Shown here: positions 8,091 to 17,740 of the stretch, piece after piece
Position numbering within the stretch: position 1 is the first letter of the stretch
Layout of the letters: each line of letters starts with the position of its first letter
NCBI RefSeq assembly: GCF_001411805.1
Contig: NZ_CP007212.1
Location: forward strand, 1,674,001 to 1,738,000
DNA from: Burkholderia plantarii
Lineage (GTDB): Bacteria; Pseudomonadota; Gammaproteobacteria; Burkholderiales; Burkholderiaceae
Length of the DNA: 64,000 nt
Reading direction: 5' to 3'
The notes under the pieces: model-generated
Told to the model about the DNA's origin: nothing
Seen by the model: the letters and a program-made list of their open reading frames with translations, nothing else
The model's database searches: none
Translations under genes and position numbers: made by a program

Positions 8091-8960
8091 ATGCGTATAG
8101 GTATTGCCGGAACCGGCAAAATGGGCGCCGCGATCGCGGCGCGTCTGAAGGACACGGGCGCGGAGGTCGTCGTCTGGAATCGCTCACGCGCAAAGGCGGA
8201 GGCGACCGGCTTGCCGGTGGTGGATACGCCTCGCGAGCTGGCCGAACGAAGCGACGCGGTCGTGTCGATCCTGTTCGATGCGACCGCGGTACAGGCCGCG
8301 TACCAGGGCCCGGACGGCCTGCTGGCCGCGGCCGGCGGCAAGCTCTTCATCGACATGAGTACGGTGCGTCCGCACGAGCAGGAGGCGCTGGCAAAGGACG
8401 TCAGGCAGGCGGGCGGGACGTTCGTCGAGTGCCCGGTCGGCGGCACGACCGGACCGGCGCGCGCCGGCCAGCTGCTCGGGCTGGTGGGCGGCGACGCGGC
8501 CGATTGCGAAGCCGCGCGTCCCGTGCTGGAAAAGCTGTGTCGCCGGATCGAGCACATGGGTCCGGTGGGCGCCGGGGCCGCGGCGAAGCTTGCGATCAAT
8601 CTGCCGCTGGTCGTGTTCTGGCAGAGCTTTGGCGAAGCGCTGGCGCTCGTCCGTCATCTGGGGAAGGATCCGGCGTGGCTGGTGCAGTTCTTTGCCGACA
8701 CGGCCGGCGCGGCGAACGTGCTCAAGGCACGCTCGGGACCAGTCGCGGCGATTCTTGGCGGCGACGAGACGGTCGCGGCGACCTTCGACATCGATTCGAT
8801 GCGCAAGGACTTGCGCTCGATGCTCGACGAAGGGCAGGCGCGCGGCATCGCGTTGCCAACGGCCGAGCAGGCGCTCGTCGCGATGGACGAAGCGAGCGCT
8901 CACGGTTTGGGCAAACAGGACTGCGCGTACCTGCCCGCCTACTGGTTCAACAAGTCCTAG
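8091..8960 (+). CDS. NAD(P)-dependent beta-hydroxyacid dehydrogenase family protein
   Basis: A 289-residue protein of the 3-hydroxyisobutyrate dehydrogenase/glyoxylate reductase family. The N-terminal Rossmann motif is GIAGTGKMG (residues 4-12). The substrate-binding loop contains FVECPVGGTTGPARAG, in place of the common DAPVSGG pattern. The catalytic Lys lies in the AAAKLAIN segment near residue 165, followed by an all-helical C-terminal domain. It follows the tautomerase gene. Its TAG stop overlaps the stop of the convergent GlxA-type gene within one CTAG palindrome (8957-8960). Confidence 0.88.
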   Translation: MRIGIAGTGKMGAAIAARLKDTGAEVVVWNRSRAKAEATGLPVVDTPRELAERSDAVVSILFDATAVQAAYQGPDGLLAAAGGKLFIDMSTVRPHEQEALAKDVRQAGGTFVECPVGGTTGPARAGQLLGLVGGDAADCEAARPVLEKLCRRIEHMGPVGAGAAAKLAINLPLVVFWQSFGEALALVRHLGKDPAWLVQFFADTAGAANVLKARSGPVAAILGGDETVAATFDIDSMRKDLRSMLDEGQARGIALPTAEQALVAMDEASAHGLGKQDCAYLPAYWFNKS

Positions 8961-9904
8961 TTCACGAGCGGCGCGACTCCCGAGGCTCGCTGTATGGTCT
9001 GCGGGGGTTGCCCGAAGGCGCGTAGAAACGCCTGGCGCATGCGCTCGCGATCGCCGAATCCGGTCTCTCTCGCAATGATTTCGATCGGGTGGCGGGTCGT
9101 TTCCATCATCAGGCGGGCGGCTTCGACACGCAGCCGCTCGACCGCCTTGGCGGGGGATTGCCCCGTCTCCTCGCGGAACACGCGGCTAAACTGGCGCGGG
9201 CTCAACCGTGCCGCCTCCGCCAGACGTTCCACCGACAGATCGCTCGCCAGGTTTTCGCTCGCGTAGGTCAGCGCCATTTGCACGCGGTCCGAGCGCGCGT
9301 CCAGTTCCAGCAGGGTCGAGAATTGCGATTGCCCGCCGCCGCGACGTTGGTAGAGCACGAACTTGCGCGCGACCATGCGCGCCGTTTCCATACCGAAATC
9401 GCTTTCGACGATCGCGAGGGAAAGATCCACCCCCGCGCTCATTCCGGCCGAGGTCCAGATCTGGCCATCCACGACGAAGATGCGGTCCTCGTCGAGCTGC
9501 ACGCTCGGATACTGCTTCTTGAAATCCCGCGCGTGATACCAGTGCGTCGTGGCCCGTTTCCCGTCGAGGAGTCCGGCGGCCGCGAGGACGAACGCGCCCG
9601 TGCAGATCGACGCAATGCGCCGCGAGTGGAACGGCGCGCGGCGCAGAAAGTCCACCAGCGTCGCCGACGGAAGCCGGCATTCGTTGTCGCCGGAGACGAT
9701 CAGCGTGTCGTAGCCCTCCTTGGCAAGCGGTTCGGTGTTGACCGAAAAGCCCTGCGACGACATGATCGCGCCACCGTGCTCGGACACGATCTGGAAGTGG
9801 TACACCTCCTCGCCGCGGAGCAGATTCGCGTACTCGAACACGCTCGCCACCGCGAGCGCGAGCGACTGGAAATTTGGATAAACGACGAGTCCCACGGTGT
9901 GCAT
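8957..9904 (-). CDS. GlxA-type AraC-family transcriptional regulator (DJ-1/PfpI plus HTH)
   Basis: A 315-residue regulator. The N-terminal DJ-1/PfpI-like domain (about 1-165) has SICTGAFVLAAAG, where the Cys occupies the nucleophile elbow position. The C-terminal AraC domain (about 215-305) has two helix-turn-helices, including LSPRQFSRVFREETGQSP. The start at 9904 (MHTVGLVVYPN) is favoured because GGCGGA precedes it. A longer start at 9946 would overlap the stop of the upstream chimeric gene and has no ribosome-binding site. Related proteins (GlxA, GbdR, CdhR) respond to small nitrogenous or carbonyl compounds; the ligand here is unknown. Confidence 0.87.
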   Translation of the reverse strand: MHTVGLVVYPNFQSLALAVASVFEYANLLRGEEVYHFQIVSEHGGAIMSSQGFSVNTEPLAKEGYDTLIVSGDNECRLPSATLVDFLRRAPFHSRRIASICTGAFVLAAAGLLDGKRATTHWYHARDFKKQYPSVQLDEDRIFVVDGQIWTSAGMSAGVDLSLAIVESDFGMETARMVARKFVLYQRRGGGQSQFSTLLELDARSDRVQMALTYASENLASDLSVERLAEAARLSPRQFSRVFREETGQSPAKAVERLRVEAARLMMETTRHPIEIIARETGFGDRERMRQAFLRAFGQPPQTIQRASGVAPLVN

Positions 9905-9939
9905 GACGTCCGCCAGGTGAATGTCCTGATTGTTTGAAT

Positions 9940-10323
9940 CTAGCATAAAACGGACATCATCACGGACTGGGGGCGAGGGTTATCCATGGCGTTATGCGCG
10001 GCCGGATTCGACGCCGCCGCGCTTTCGCCGCCGCGCGCATCCATGTCGCGCGCCGCGCCGACTGCCCGACAGTACGACAGGCCGGCGTCGACGAAGGTGC
10101 GCACGCGGCGGGGGAGCGAAGCGAATCGCTGGTACTGGACGCCGAGGGAAATTTCCCCGAGGTTCAACGCATCGGCCGATCCGACCCGCACCAGGCTGCC
10201 CCGCGCCAGATCGGCGAAAACCGCCAGTTCGGGAAGGAGGGCGAGCCCCGTGCCGGCCAGCGCGAGCTCCCGTGCGATCAAGCCCGACACGACGAAGTGC
10301 GCATTGCCCACCGGGATTGAACA
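9940..10323 (-). pseudogene. LysR regulator C-terminal remnant (3' part of the chimera)
   Basis: This stretch encodes roughly the last 125 residues of the fusion. It contains ARELALAGTGLALLPELAV and LPRRVRTFVDAGL, the conserved end of LysR effector-binding domains. The DNA-binding half is absent. It probably derives from a LysR gene that once stood beside pntAA and was joined to it by a deletion near 10323. Confidence 0.7.
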
Positions 10324-11334
10324 TGTGTCCGCGGGCACCATCGCCGCCAGGTTCGTGTGGCCGCCGATCAGTACGCCATGGCGGGTGACCACCTGGTCGG
10401 CTTCGCCCAACGGGCAGTTGCCGCCGCGCCGGCCGCTGGCCTCGTCCACGACCGGTCTGCGTCCTGCGGCCAGGTCGATGACGACCGAGCCGGGCTTCAT
10501 CGCCCGCACGGTGTCGGCGGGCAGTAGCGTCGGCGCGTCGCGACCCGGAATCAGCGCGGTCGTGATCACGATGTCCGCCTGGCGCGCGCGCTCATCCACG
10601 AGCGTGGCCTGGCGCGCGAGCCACGACGGCGGCATCGGCCGCGCGTAACCGCCCACCCCTTCGGCGGCCTCGCGCTCCTCGTCGGTTTCGTACGGCACAT
10701 CGAGGCATTTCGCGCCGAGCGATTCGATCTGCTCGCGCACGGCCGCACGCACATCCGACGCCTCGATCACCGCGCCGAGGCGTTTGGCCGTCGCGATGGC
10801 CTGCAGGCCCGCCACGCCCGCGCCGAGCACCAGCAGACGCGCTGCCTTCACGGTGCCGGCGGCGGTCATCAGCATCGGCATGAAGCGCGGATAAAGATGC
10901 GCCGCGAGCAGCACCGCCTTGTAGCCGGCGAGGTTCGCCGGCGAGCTCGGCACGTCGAGGCTTTGCGCGCGCGTGGTGCACGGCGCGGCTTCGAGCGCGA
11001 ACGCGGTGACGCCGGCGGCGGCCAGCCTCGACGCGGCGTCGCGATCGAAGGGTTCCAGCATGCCGACCAGCACCGCGCCGCGCTTGAGCAGCGGCAGCTC
11101 GACGTCGGTCGGCGTCCGCACCTTGAGAACGAGTTCGGCGCCGAGCGCGGCCGCCGCGTCGCCGAGTTCGGCGCCGGCCGCCACGTACGCATCGTCCGTA
11201 TAACTCGCCGCGAGGCCCGCACCGTACTGCACGGTGACTCGATGGCCTTGCGCAACGTACCGCTTGATCGTTTCGGGCGTCGCGGCGACACGCGTTTCGC
11301 GCGGCCTTGTTTCAGTAGGGATTCCTATATTCAT
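9940..11334 (-). pseudogene. pntAA: NAD(P) transhydrogenase alpha subunit fused in frame to a LysR C-terminal fragment
   Basis: Residues 1 to about 337 are the PntAA/alanine-dehydrogenase-like NAD-binding domain I: MNIGIPTETRPRETRVAATP at the start, the Rossmann motif GAGVAG at 171-176, and GGHTNLAAMVPADT at 325-337. At that point, where PntAA normally continues for a few dozen residues, the frame switches to a LysR effector-domain C-terminus. There is also an extra segment around residues 290-303 (GRRPVVDEAS) compared with the usual DLAA-GGNCPL. No pntAB or pntB is present in the window. The product is probably not a working proton-translocating transhydrogenase, although a soluble NAD-binding domain could still fold. 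The longer frame to 11406 is rejected because the family-typical start is at 11334. Confidence 0.75.
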
Positions 11335-11589
11335 CGGCTTCGCTCTGTCTTGTCCGGGTTCTTTCCGCCGGTCGCCTTCGGGAGGCAAGGCGCCGTGCGG
11401 AACCAACTACAGGGCCGATTTTGGGTATTCGGGGGCCGCTTCCAAAGGACGAATCTGCAAGGTTTCCGGTCAATGTGCGAATGGCAGAAATCCTTGCATA
11501 TATGACATTGAGGATGAGCGCGGCGGAAGCCAGAATTCGTCCCACGAACCGACACCCGGTCGGCTCAAATCCCACGGAAAGGACAAGAC

Positions 11590-12399
11590 ATGACTACCTC
11601 TACGAAAGGCACCGCGCTGATCACCGGCGCCTCGGCTGGCATCGGCGCCATCTACGCAGACCGCCTCGCAAAACGCGGCTACGACCTCATCCTGGTGGCG
11701 CGTAACCAGGACCGTCTGACCGCGCTGGCACGCCGCCTCGCGGCCGAAACCGGCCGCTCGGTCGAGACCGTTGCCGCCGATCTGAACGACAAGGCCGCGC
11801 TCGCGAAGATCGAAGGCATCCTGCGCGATAACGGCAGCATCACGATGCTGGTGAACAACGCGGGGATCGGCTCGGTCGCGTCGATTCTGAACGGCGACGT
11901 CGACACGATGGAGTCGATGATCAACCTGAACATCACCGCGCTCACGCGCCTGACGTATGCCGTCGCACCGGTGTTCGCCAGCAAGGGTGCGGGCACGATC
12001 ATCAACATCAGCTCGGTCGTCGGGATCGCGGTCGAGCTGCTCAACGGTGTGTACAGCGCATCGAAGTCGTATGTGTTGAGCTTCGGCCACACGCTTCAGC
12101 GCGACCTCGCGGACAAGGGCGTGCGCGTGCAGACCGTGCTGCCCGCGGCGACGGCAACCGAGTTCTGGGACGTGGCCGGCTATGCGAAGCAGAAGGAAGC
12201 CGCCAGCACGATGACGGCCGCCGACCTCGTGGATGCCGCGCTCGTGGGCCTCGACCAGGGCGAGCTCGTGACGATCCCGACGCTGCACGACGGCGAGGGT
12301 TGGACCCAATGGGAAGCGGCTCGCCGCGCGCTCACGCCTCATTTCGCCAACGCCAAGGCGGCTCCCCGCTACATGGCGGATGCCAAGACCGGCGCATGA
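11590..12399 (+). CDS. SDR-family oxidoreductase
   Basis: A 269-residue short-chain dehydrogenase of the DltE/YqjQ-like group. TGASAGIG is at residues 12-19, NNAG at 89-92, Ser141/142, and Tyr155-x3-Lys159. A good AAAGGAC-type ribosome-binding site precedes ATG 11590. It is divergent from the transhydrogenase chimera with about 255 bases between. A DJ-1/PfpI gene follows 31 bases downstream on the same strand, so the two are likely co-transcribed. The substrate is unknown. Confidence 0.88.
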   Translation: MTTSTKGTALITGASAGIGAIYADRLAKRGYDLILVARNQDRLTALARRLAAETGRSVETVAADLNDKAALAKIEGILRDNGSITMLVNNAGIGSVASILNGDVDTMESMINLNITALTRLTYAVAPVFASKGAGTIINISSVVGIAVELLNGVYSASKSYVLSFGHTLQRDLADKGVRVQTVLPAATATEFWDVAGYAKQKEAASTMTAADLVDAALVGLDQGELVTIPTLHDGEGWTQWEAARRALTPHFANAKAAPRYMADAKTGA

Positions 12400-12430
12400 A
12401 TCGGCTCACTCATTTTTTCGGAAGGTATTG

Positions 12431-13300
12431 ATGATGAACATCCTCAAGATCGGTGCGGCCATACTCGCGACGGCCACCGCGTTTGCAGTGCCGGCGGGCG
12501 CGTCGGCGCAGTCGCGCGGCAAGGTGCTGGTTGTCATGTCGAGCGCGCACGAGCTCGATCTGCGCGACGGCAAGAAGTACTCGACGGGTTATTACCTGAA
12601 CGAATTCGTGGTGCCGTACCGCAAGCTGGTCGAGGCGGGCTACGAGCCGGTGATCGCCAATCCGGCCGGCGACATGCCGGTGATGGACGCGAACTCGAAC
12701 AACAAGCTGTTTTTCGGCGGCGACGATGCCGCGCGCGCGGACGCACTGAAATACGCGCAGGGCATCGCGCAACTGAAGCATCCGAAGACGCTGGCGTCGG
12801 TCGTCTCCGAGGGAACCGGCGGTTATGTCGGTCTCTTTATCCCCGGCGGCCATGCGCCGATGGTCGACCTGCTCAAGGACCGGAATCTCGGCAAGATCCT
12901 GGTCAGCTTCCACGACAGCGGCCGTCCGACCGGGATCATCTGTCACGGGCCGATCGTGTTGCTGTCCGCGCTGCACGATCCGGATGCCTTCGTCGCATCG
13001 ATGGTCGCCAACGACGGCAAGGCGAATTCGTTCGCGGCGGGCTGGCCCTATGCCGGTTACCGGCTGACCGTCTTCTCGACGGGCGAAGAGCAGCAGCTCG
13101 AAGGTCCGAACGGGCTCGGCGGCAACGTGCAGTTCTATCCGGTGAACGCGCTGGCCGAGGCCGGCGCTCACGTCGACACGGTGGCGAACTGGCACAGCAA
13201 TGTCGTCGTCGATCGCGAACTGATCACGGGGCAGCAGCCGATGTCGGCACCGGAATTCGGCGACGTCCTCGTGGCGAAACTGAAGGCCCGCACGAACTGA
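12431..13300 (+). CDS. Exported DJ-1/PfpI-family (type 1 glutamine amidotransferase-like) protein
   Basis: A protein of about 289 residues with a Sec signal peptide (hydrophobic residues 8-20, likely cleavage after ASA near residue 25). The DJ-1/PfpI domain follows, with LFIPGGHAPM and the nucleophile elbow GIICHGP (Cys about 170, His next). Related proteins are glyoxalase III/chaperone-like, but a periplasmic location is unusual among the well-studied ones. Tandem ATGs at 12431 and 12434 follow GAAGG; either may be used. It lies just after the SDR gene in the same orientation. A role in reactive-carbonyl detoxification is only a suggestion. Confidence 0.83.
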   Translation: MMNILKIGAAILATATAFAVPAGASAQSRGKVLVVMSSAHELDLRDGKKYSTGYYLNEFVVPYRKLVEAGYEPVIANPAGDMPVMDANSNNKLFFGGDDAARADALKYAQGIAQLKHPKTLASVVSEGTGGYVGLFIPGGHAPMVDLLKDRNLGKILVSFHDSGRPTGIICHGPIVLLSALHDPDAFVASMVANDGKANSFAAGWPYAGYRLTVFSTGEEQQLEGPNGLGGNVQFYPVNALAEAGAHVDTVANWHSNVVVDRELITGQQPMSAPEFGDVLVAKLKARTN

Positions 13301-13523
13301 GTTCGTCTGCGATGGGCGCGGCCTGGCGCGTGGCGTCCGGCCGCGCCGATTTCACTGCCGATGACCGGAAAACCATGCCTATTCGACATGGACCGGGCAA
13401 TGGCCGGCCTTTAACGTAGGCGCGGACAAGTATCCGACGCCGCGCGAAGCGGTGGTCAGTCCTGTTTTGTTCGTCTGCCGGCGCGTCCCTCGGCGGACCT
13501 ATTCACGGCTGGAAAGAGAGCCC

Positions 13524-14888
13524 ATGTCCAGAGACAAAAATACGCTGCCGCAAGCGGGGCCGGTGTCGTCGCGCCGCATGGCGGGTCGCTTCAGACGCGT
13601 CGTCGCGGGGTGCATTGCGCTCCTCGTCGTCGGCGTCGTCGGATTCGCCGCGTTCGCATGGCGACCGGCCATTCGCGAAGTGGTCACGCCTGACCCGTCG
13701 AGCTTTTCGCCCGTGCTGATCCAGCAGGGCGCCAAACTGGCCGCCGCCGGGTTCTGTGCGAGCTGTCACTCCGTGGCGCGCGCAAAGCCGTTTGCCGGAG
13801 GCTACGCGATGAATACCGGTTTCGGCACCATCTACTCGACCAACATCTCGCCAGACCGCGAAACCGGCATCGGCAGCTGGTCCGAAGAAGCGTTTCGCCG
13901 CGCCATGCGTGAAGGCGTGGCGCGCGACGGCTCCCATCTGTTTCCGGCTTTCCCGTATGACCACTTCACCAAACTGTCGGATGCCGACGTGCATGCACTC
14001 TATGCGTTCGTGATGACGCGCGAGCCGGTGCATGCGGAGAACCATCCGAACGAGATGCCTTTTCCGTTCGGGATCCGCTCCCTCCAGGCCGGCTGGAAAT
14101 TGTTGTTCTTCCATCCGGGGCGGTTCGAGCCGCAAGCCGATCAATCCGCGCGCTGGAATCGCGGCGCTTACCTGGCGGAGAGCCTGAGCCATTGTTCGGC
14201 GTGTCATACGCCGCGAGGGCCGCTCGGCGAGGAATTGACGAACCGCTTGTATCAGGGCGCGGCGGTCGACGGATGGTTCGCGCCGGCCTTGACTGCGGCG
14301 AATCCTGCGCCGGTGCCGTGGACGTCCGCGGAGTTGCTCGACTACCTGACGACTGGCGCGAGCCTTTATCACGGCACGGCGGCTGGGCCGATGGCATCGG
14401 TGACGCAGGAACTGGCCGCGCTCGATCCGGACGACCGGCAGGCGCTGGTGACCTACGTCGAGTCGCTGGGCAACGGCGGCGCGATGGCCGGCCACGTTGC
14501 TTCGGCGGTGGGCGCGGCACTGGATGCCGATGCCCACGACCGCGAGCGGATCGGCGACGCGGGCGGCCGTCTGTTCGTCTCGGCGTGCGCGTCATGCCAC
14601 TACAACCGCGCCCCCGACGTCCAGGCCAACCGGCCGGAACTCGGCCTCAACAGTGCGGTGTACCTGGACGACCCTTCGAATCTGATTCGCGTGATTCTGT
14701 ACGGCATCAATGCGAAGGACGGGGCCGGCGGCATCGTGATGCCGGGCTTCGCGCGCGGCATGTCGGACCAGGACGTGGCGCAGATCGCCGCCTATTTGCG
14801 CAGCACGCGCACCGACAAGGCGCCGTGGCCGAATCTGGCGAAGCAGGTCGCCGCGATCCGTCATGCAGGACCAGGAGAGACCCGATGA
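13524..14888 (+). CDS. Membrane-anchored triheme cytochrome c
   Basis: A 454-residue protein with one N-terminal membrane segment (about 27-46) and three c-type heme motifs: CASCH at 78-82, CSACH at 223-227 and CASCH at 354-358. This is the architecture of the cytochrome subunits of periplasmic alcohol and aldehyde dehydrogenases. ATG 13524 follows GGAAAGAGAG; the longer upstream frame is not needed. The stop overlaps the start of the [2Fe-2S] gene as ATGA. It probably passes electrons from the molybdenum enzyme encoded next to the respiratory chain. Confidence 0.92.
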   Translation: MSRDKNTLPQAGPVSSRRMAGRFRRVVAGCIALLVVGVVGFAAFAWRPAIREVVTPDPSSFSPVLIQQGAKLAAAGFCASCHSVARAKPFAGGYAMNTGFGTIYSTNISPDRETGIGSWSEEAFRRAMREGVARDGSHLFPAFPYDHFTKLSDADVHALYAFVMTREPVHAENHPNEMPFPFGIRSLQAGWKLLFFHPGRFEPQADQSARWNRGAYLAESLSHCSACHTPRGPLGEELTNRLYQGAAVDGWFAPALTAANPAPVPWTSAELLDYLTTGASLYHGTAAGPMASVTQELAALDPDDRQALVTYVESLGNGGAMAGHVASAVGAALDADAHDRERIGDAGGRLFVSACASCHYNRAPDVQANRPELGLNSAVYLDDPSNLIRVILYGINAKDGAGGIVMPGFARGMSDQDVAQIAAYLRSTRTDKAPWPNLAKQVAAIRHAGPGETR

Positions 14889-15352
14889 CACGTTTTCATA
14901 TCAACGGCCGTCCGATGACCGTCGAGACGGACGAGCAAACGCCGCTGTTGTGGGTGATCCGCGACGAGGTCGGGCTCAAGGGGACCAAGTTCGGCTGCGG
15001 CATCGGCATGTGCGGCGCATGCACGGTCCATGTGGGCGGCCGCCCGACGCGCTCGTGCGTGACGCAACTCGGCGCGGTCGACGGGGCCGAGATCACCACG
15101 ATCGAAGGACTGGATCCGCAGGGGCAGCATCCGGTCCAGCGTGTCTGGCGAGACCTCCAGGTGCCGCAGTGCGGGTACTGCCAGTCCGGTCAGATCATGC
15201 AGGCAGCCGCGCTGCTCAAGGACTTCCCCGCGCCGACCGATGCGGACATCGATGCGGTGATGTCCGGCAACCTTTGCCGTTGCATGACGTACACGCGCAT
15301 TCGCGAGGCGATCAAACAGGCGGCGCGGGACATGGCGGGGAACGACGCATGA
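14885..15352 (+). CDS. (2Fe-2S)-binding subunit of a molybdenum oxidoreductase (IorA/CoxS type)
   Basis: A 155-residue subunit. The plant-type [2Fe-2S] cluster ligands are in [15 protein letters not shown] plus the later Cys of TRSC. The second cluster is bound by CGYCQSGQ and CRCMTY in the C-terminal helical domain. This is the small subunit of xanthine-oxidase-family enzymes. It overlaps both neighbours by four bases (ATGA), indicating translational coupling with the cytochrome and the large subunit. It transfers electrons from molybdopterin to the cytochrome c. Confidence 0.93.
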   Translation: MTRFHINGRPMTVETDEQTPLLWVIRDEVGLKGTKFGCGIGMCGACTVHVGGRPTRSCVTQLGAVDGAEITTIEGLDPQGQHPVQRVWRDLQVPQCGYCQSGQIMQAAALLKDFPAPTDADIDAVMSGNLCRCMTYTRIREAIKQAARDMAGNDA

Positions 15353-17652
15353 GCCGGGCCGAACGAGGCGGCATGACCGTCAATCTTTCCCGGCGTTCCT
15401 TTCTCGTCGCGACGGCCGCGACAGGAGCGATGTTCGGCTTTGCACGCACGGCGTTCGCGCTGGACGCGTCCACCCCCGCGCATGCGGACCCGGCCGCATC
15501 GGCTGGACCACTGTTCGAGCCTGCCGTGTGGTTCGGCATCGATCATCAGGGGATCGTGTCCGTGAACGTTCCGAAGGCGGAGATGGGCCAGCACATCGGC
15601 ACGGCGATCGCGCGCATCCTGGCCGACGAGCTCGAAGCCGACTGGACCATGGTCAGGATCGTGGGCGTCGATACGGACCCGAAGTGGGGCTTCATGGTGA
15701 CGGGCGGCAGTACGTCGGTATGGGCGACGTTCCCGGTGTTCAGCCGCGCCGGGGCCGCTGGCCGTATCGCGTTGATCGACGCGGGGGCGAAGCTGATGGG
15801 CGTCCCGGCGGCAGCCTGCGTGGCCCGCGGCGGAGCGGTTCACGCCGCCGGCCGGTCGATCGGCTACGGCGAGATCGTGCGCCGCGGTAATCCCGCTCGC
15901 CGCTTCTCGGCCGACGAACTGAACGCGCTGGCGATCAAACCGGCGGCCAGTCGGACCTTGATCGGCAAACCGGTCAAAGCCCTCGACGTTCCGCACAAGA
16001 CCACGGGCGCTGCGGTCTATGGGATCGACGTCGATTTGCCGGGGATGGTCTATGGGCGTCCGAAGTTGCCGCCCACGCGTTACGGCTCGAAGGTGGTCGC
16101 CATCGACGACAACGCGGCGCGCGCCGTCAAGGGCTATCTGCGCAGCATTGCGCTGAACGATCCATCGGACACGGTGCCCGGCTGGGTAATGGTGGTCGCG
16201 GAAAGCTACTACGCGGCGCTGCGCGCAACCGACCTCGTCAAGGTGCAGTGGCAGAGCGGCGACACGTCGACGGTGTCGGAGCAGGACCTGCTCGATCACG
16301 CGGCCGCGCTCGTTGCCGATCGCAACCAGGGTGCGCTGCTCGACACCGGCGGCGGCGACGTGGACGGCGGCCTCGCGAGCGCGCACAAGACGCTCGAAGG
16401 CACCTACACCACGGCCGGCGTGCTGCATTTTCAGCTTGAACCAGTCAATGCCGTTGCGTTCGAGAAGAACGGCGTGTTCGAAATTCACACCGGCAATCAG
16501 GCGCAGGGCTTCATTCTGCCGGTCCTCGCGAAGGCGCTTCAGGTGCCGGTCGAGCGCATCGTCATGCGGACCTATCTGATCGGCGGTGGTTTCGGCCGCC
16601 GGCTGAACGGCGACTACGCCGTGCCGGCCGCGTTGACGACAAAGCTGCTCGGCCGTCCGTTCAAGATGGTGTTGACGCGGGAAGACGACACGCGGCTCGA
16701 TTCGCTGCGCTCGCCGACCTTGCAGCGGTTGCGGCTCGGATGGAACGATGCCGGCAAGCTCGTCGCGATGGAACACGTGGCCGTCGCGGGCTGGCCGAGC
16801 CTGACGGTGTTTCCGGGAAACATGCGGAAGGGCACCAACGGCGCGTCCTATGACCCGTTCTCGATCTCGGGCGCGGACCACTGGTACGACGTCGACGCGC
16901 TGCGGGTGCGCGCCGTGAACAACGATCTCGCGCAAAAGAGCTTTCGGCCGGGGTGGTTGCGCGCGGTCGCGCCTGGCTGGACGAACTGGGCGCTCGAATC
17001 GTTCATGGACGAGGTGGCGCACGCCCGGAGGGTCGATCCTGTCGCGCTGCGCGTCGCGCATCTCACGGGCGCCGGCCGCAACGCGGGCGTCGCGCCGAGT
17101 TCGGTGGGCGGCGCGCTGCGGCAGGCCAACGTGATCCGGCGGGTGGCGGCGCGCGCCGGCTGGGGACGCGCGATGCCGGCCGACACGGGCCTCGGCATTG
17201 CCAGTTCATTCGGCCAGGAGCGCGCGATGCCGACATGGTGCGCATGCGTCGCGGAGGTCAAGGTGGACCGGCGCACGGGCCGCGTGACGGTTCAGAAGCT
17301 ATGGATGGAAATCGACGCGGGCTCGATCGTCGACCCTGACGGCGCACTGGCCCAGGCTCAGGGCGGCACGCTGTGGGGATTGAGCATGGCCCTTTACGAA
17401 GGCACCGAATTCGAGAAAGGGAATGTGAAAGACCTGAATCTGGACACCTACACACCGCTGCGCATGATCGACGTGCCGGAGATCGACATCGCGTTCGTCG
17501 ACAGCGCGCAAGCGCCCGTCGGACTGGGCGAGCCGCCGACGACCGTGGTGGCGCCCGCGATCGGCAATGCGATTTTCGCGGCGGTCGGCGTGCGGATGCG
17601 CCACCTGCCGATCCGGGCTGCGGCGCTCAAGGCAGCGCTGGAGCGGCATTGA
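15349..17652 (+). CDS. Molybdopterin-binding large subunit, isoquinoline 1-oxidoreductase/aldehyde dehydrogenase type
   Basis: This 767-residue protein (759 if ATG 15373 is used, which has GAGG ahead of it) carries a Tat-like signal [17 protein letters not shown] near its N-terminus. The large subunit of the IorB-like subgroup follows, with [13 protein letters not shown] around residue 410 and the C-terminal [20 protein letters not shown]. It oxidises an aldehyde or N-heterocycle in the periplasm using molybdopterin cytosine dinucleotide. The gene order cytochrome c, FeS subunit, Mo subunit with two ATGA overlaps marks one operon. No XdhC-like maturation factor is nearby. The substrate is undetermined. 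Confidence 0.9.
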   Translation: MSRAERGGMTVNLSRRSFLVATAATGAMFGFARTAFALDASTPAHADPAASAGPLFEPAVWFGIDHQGIVSVNVPKAEMGQHIGTAIARILADELEADWTMVRIVGVDTDPKWGFMVTGGSTSVWATFPVFSRAGAAGRIALIDAGAKLMGVPAAACVARGGAVHAAGRSIGYGEIVRRGNPARRFSADELNALAIKPAASRTLIGKPVKALDVPHKTTGAAVYGIDVDLPGMVYGRPKLPPTRYGSKVVAIDDNAARAVKGYLRSIALNDPSDTVPGWVMVVAESYYAALRATDLVKVQWQSGDTSTVSEQDLLDHAAALVADRNQGALLDTGGGDVDGGLASAHKTLEGTYTTAGVLHFQLEPVNAVAFEKNGVFEIHTGNQAQGFILPVLAKALQVPVERIVMRTYLIGGGFGRRLNGDYAVPAALTTKLLGRPFKMVLTREDDTRLDSLRSPTLQRLRLGWNDAGKLVAMEHVAVAGWPSLTVFPGNMRKGTNGASYDPFSISGADHWYDVDALRVRAVNNDLAQKSFRPGWLRAVAPGWTNWALESFMDEVAHARRVDPVALRVAHLTGAGRNAGVAPSSVGGALRQANVIRRVAARAGWGRAMPADTGLGIASSFGQERAMPTWCACVAEVKVDRRTGRVTVQKLWMEIDAGSIVDPDGALAQAQGGTLWGLSMALYEGTEFEKGNVKDLNLDTYTPLRMIDVPEIDIAFVDSAQAPVGLGEPPTTVVAPAIGNAIFAAVGVRMRHLPIRAAALKAALERH

Positions 17653-17740
17653 CGTGACGTCTGCCTCGCGGCGCCTGTCGCGGCCTTTCGCGACCTGCTT
17701 GCGACCCGCTTGCGACCGCGAGGTGGAGGAGCACAACACG

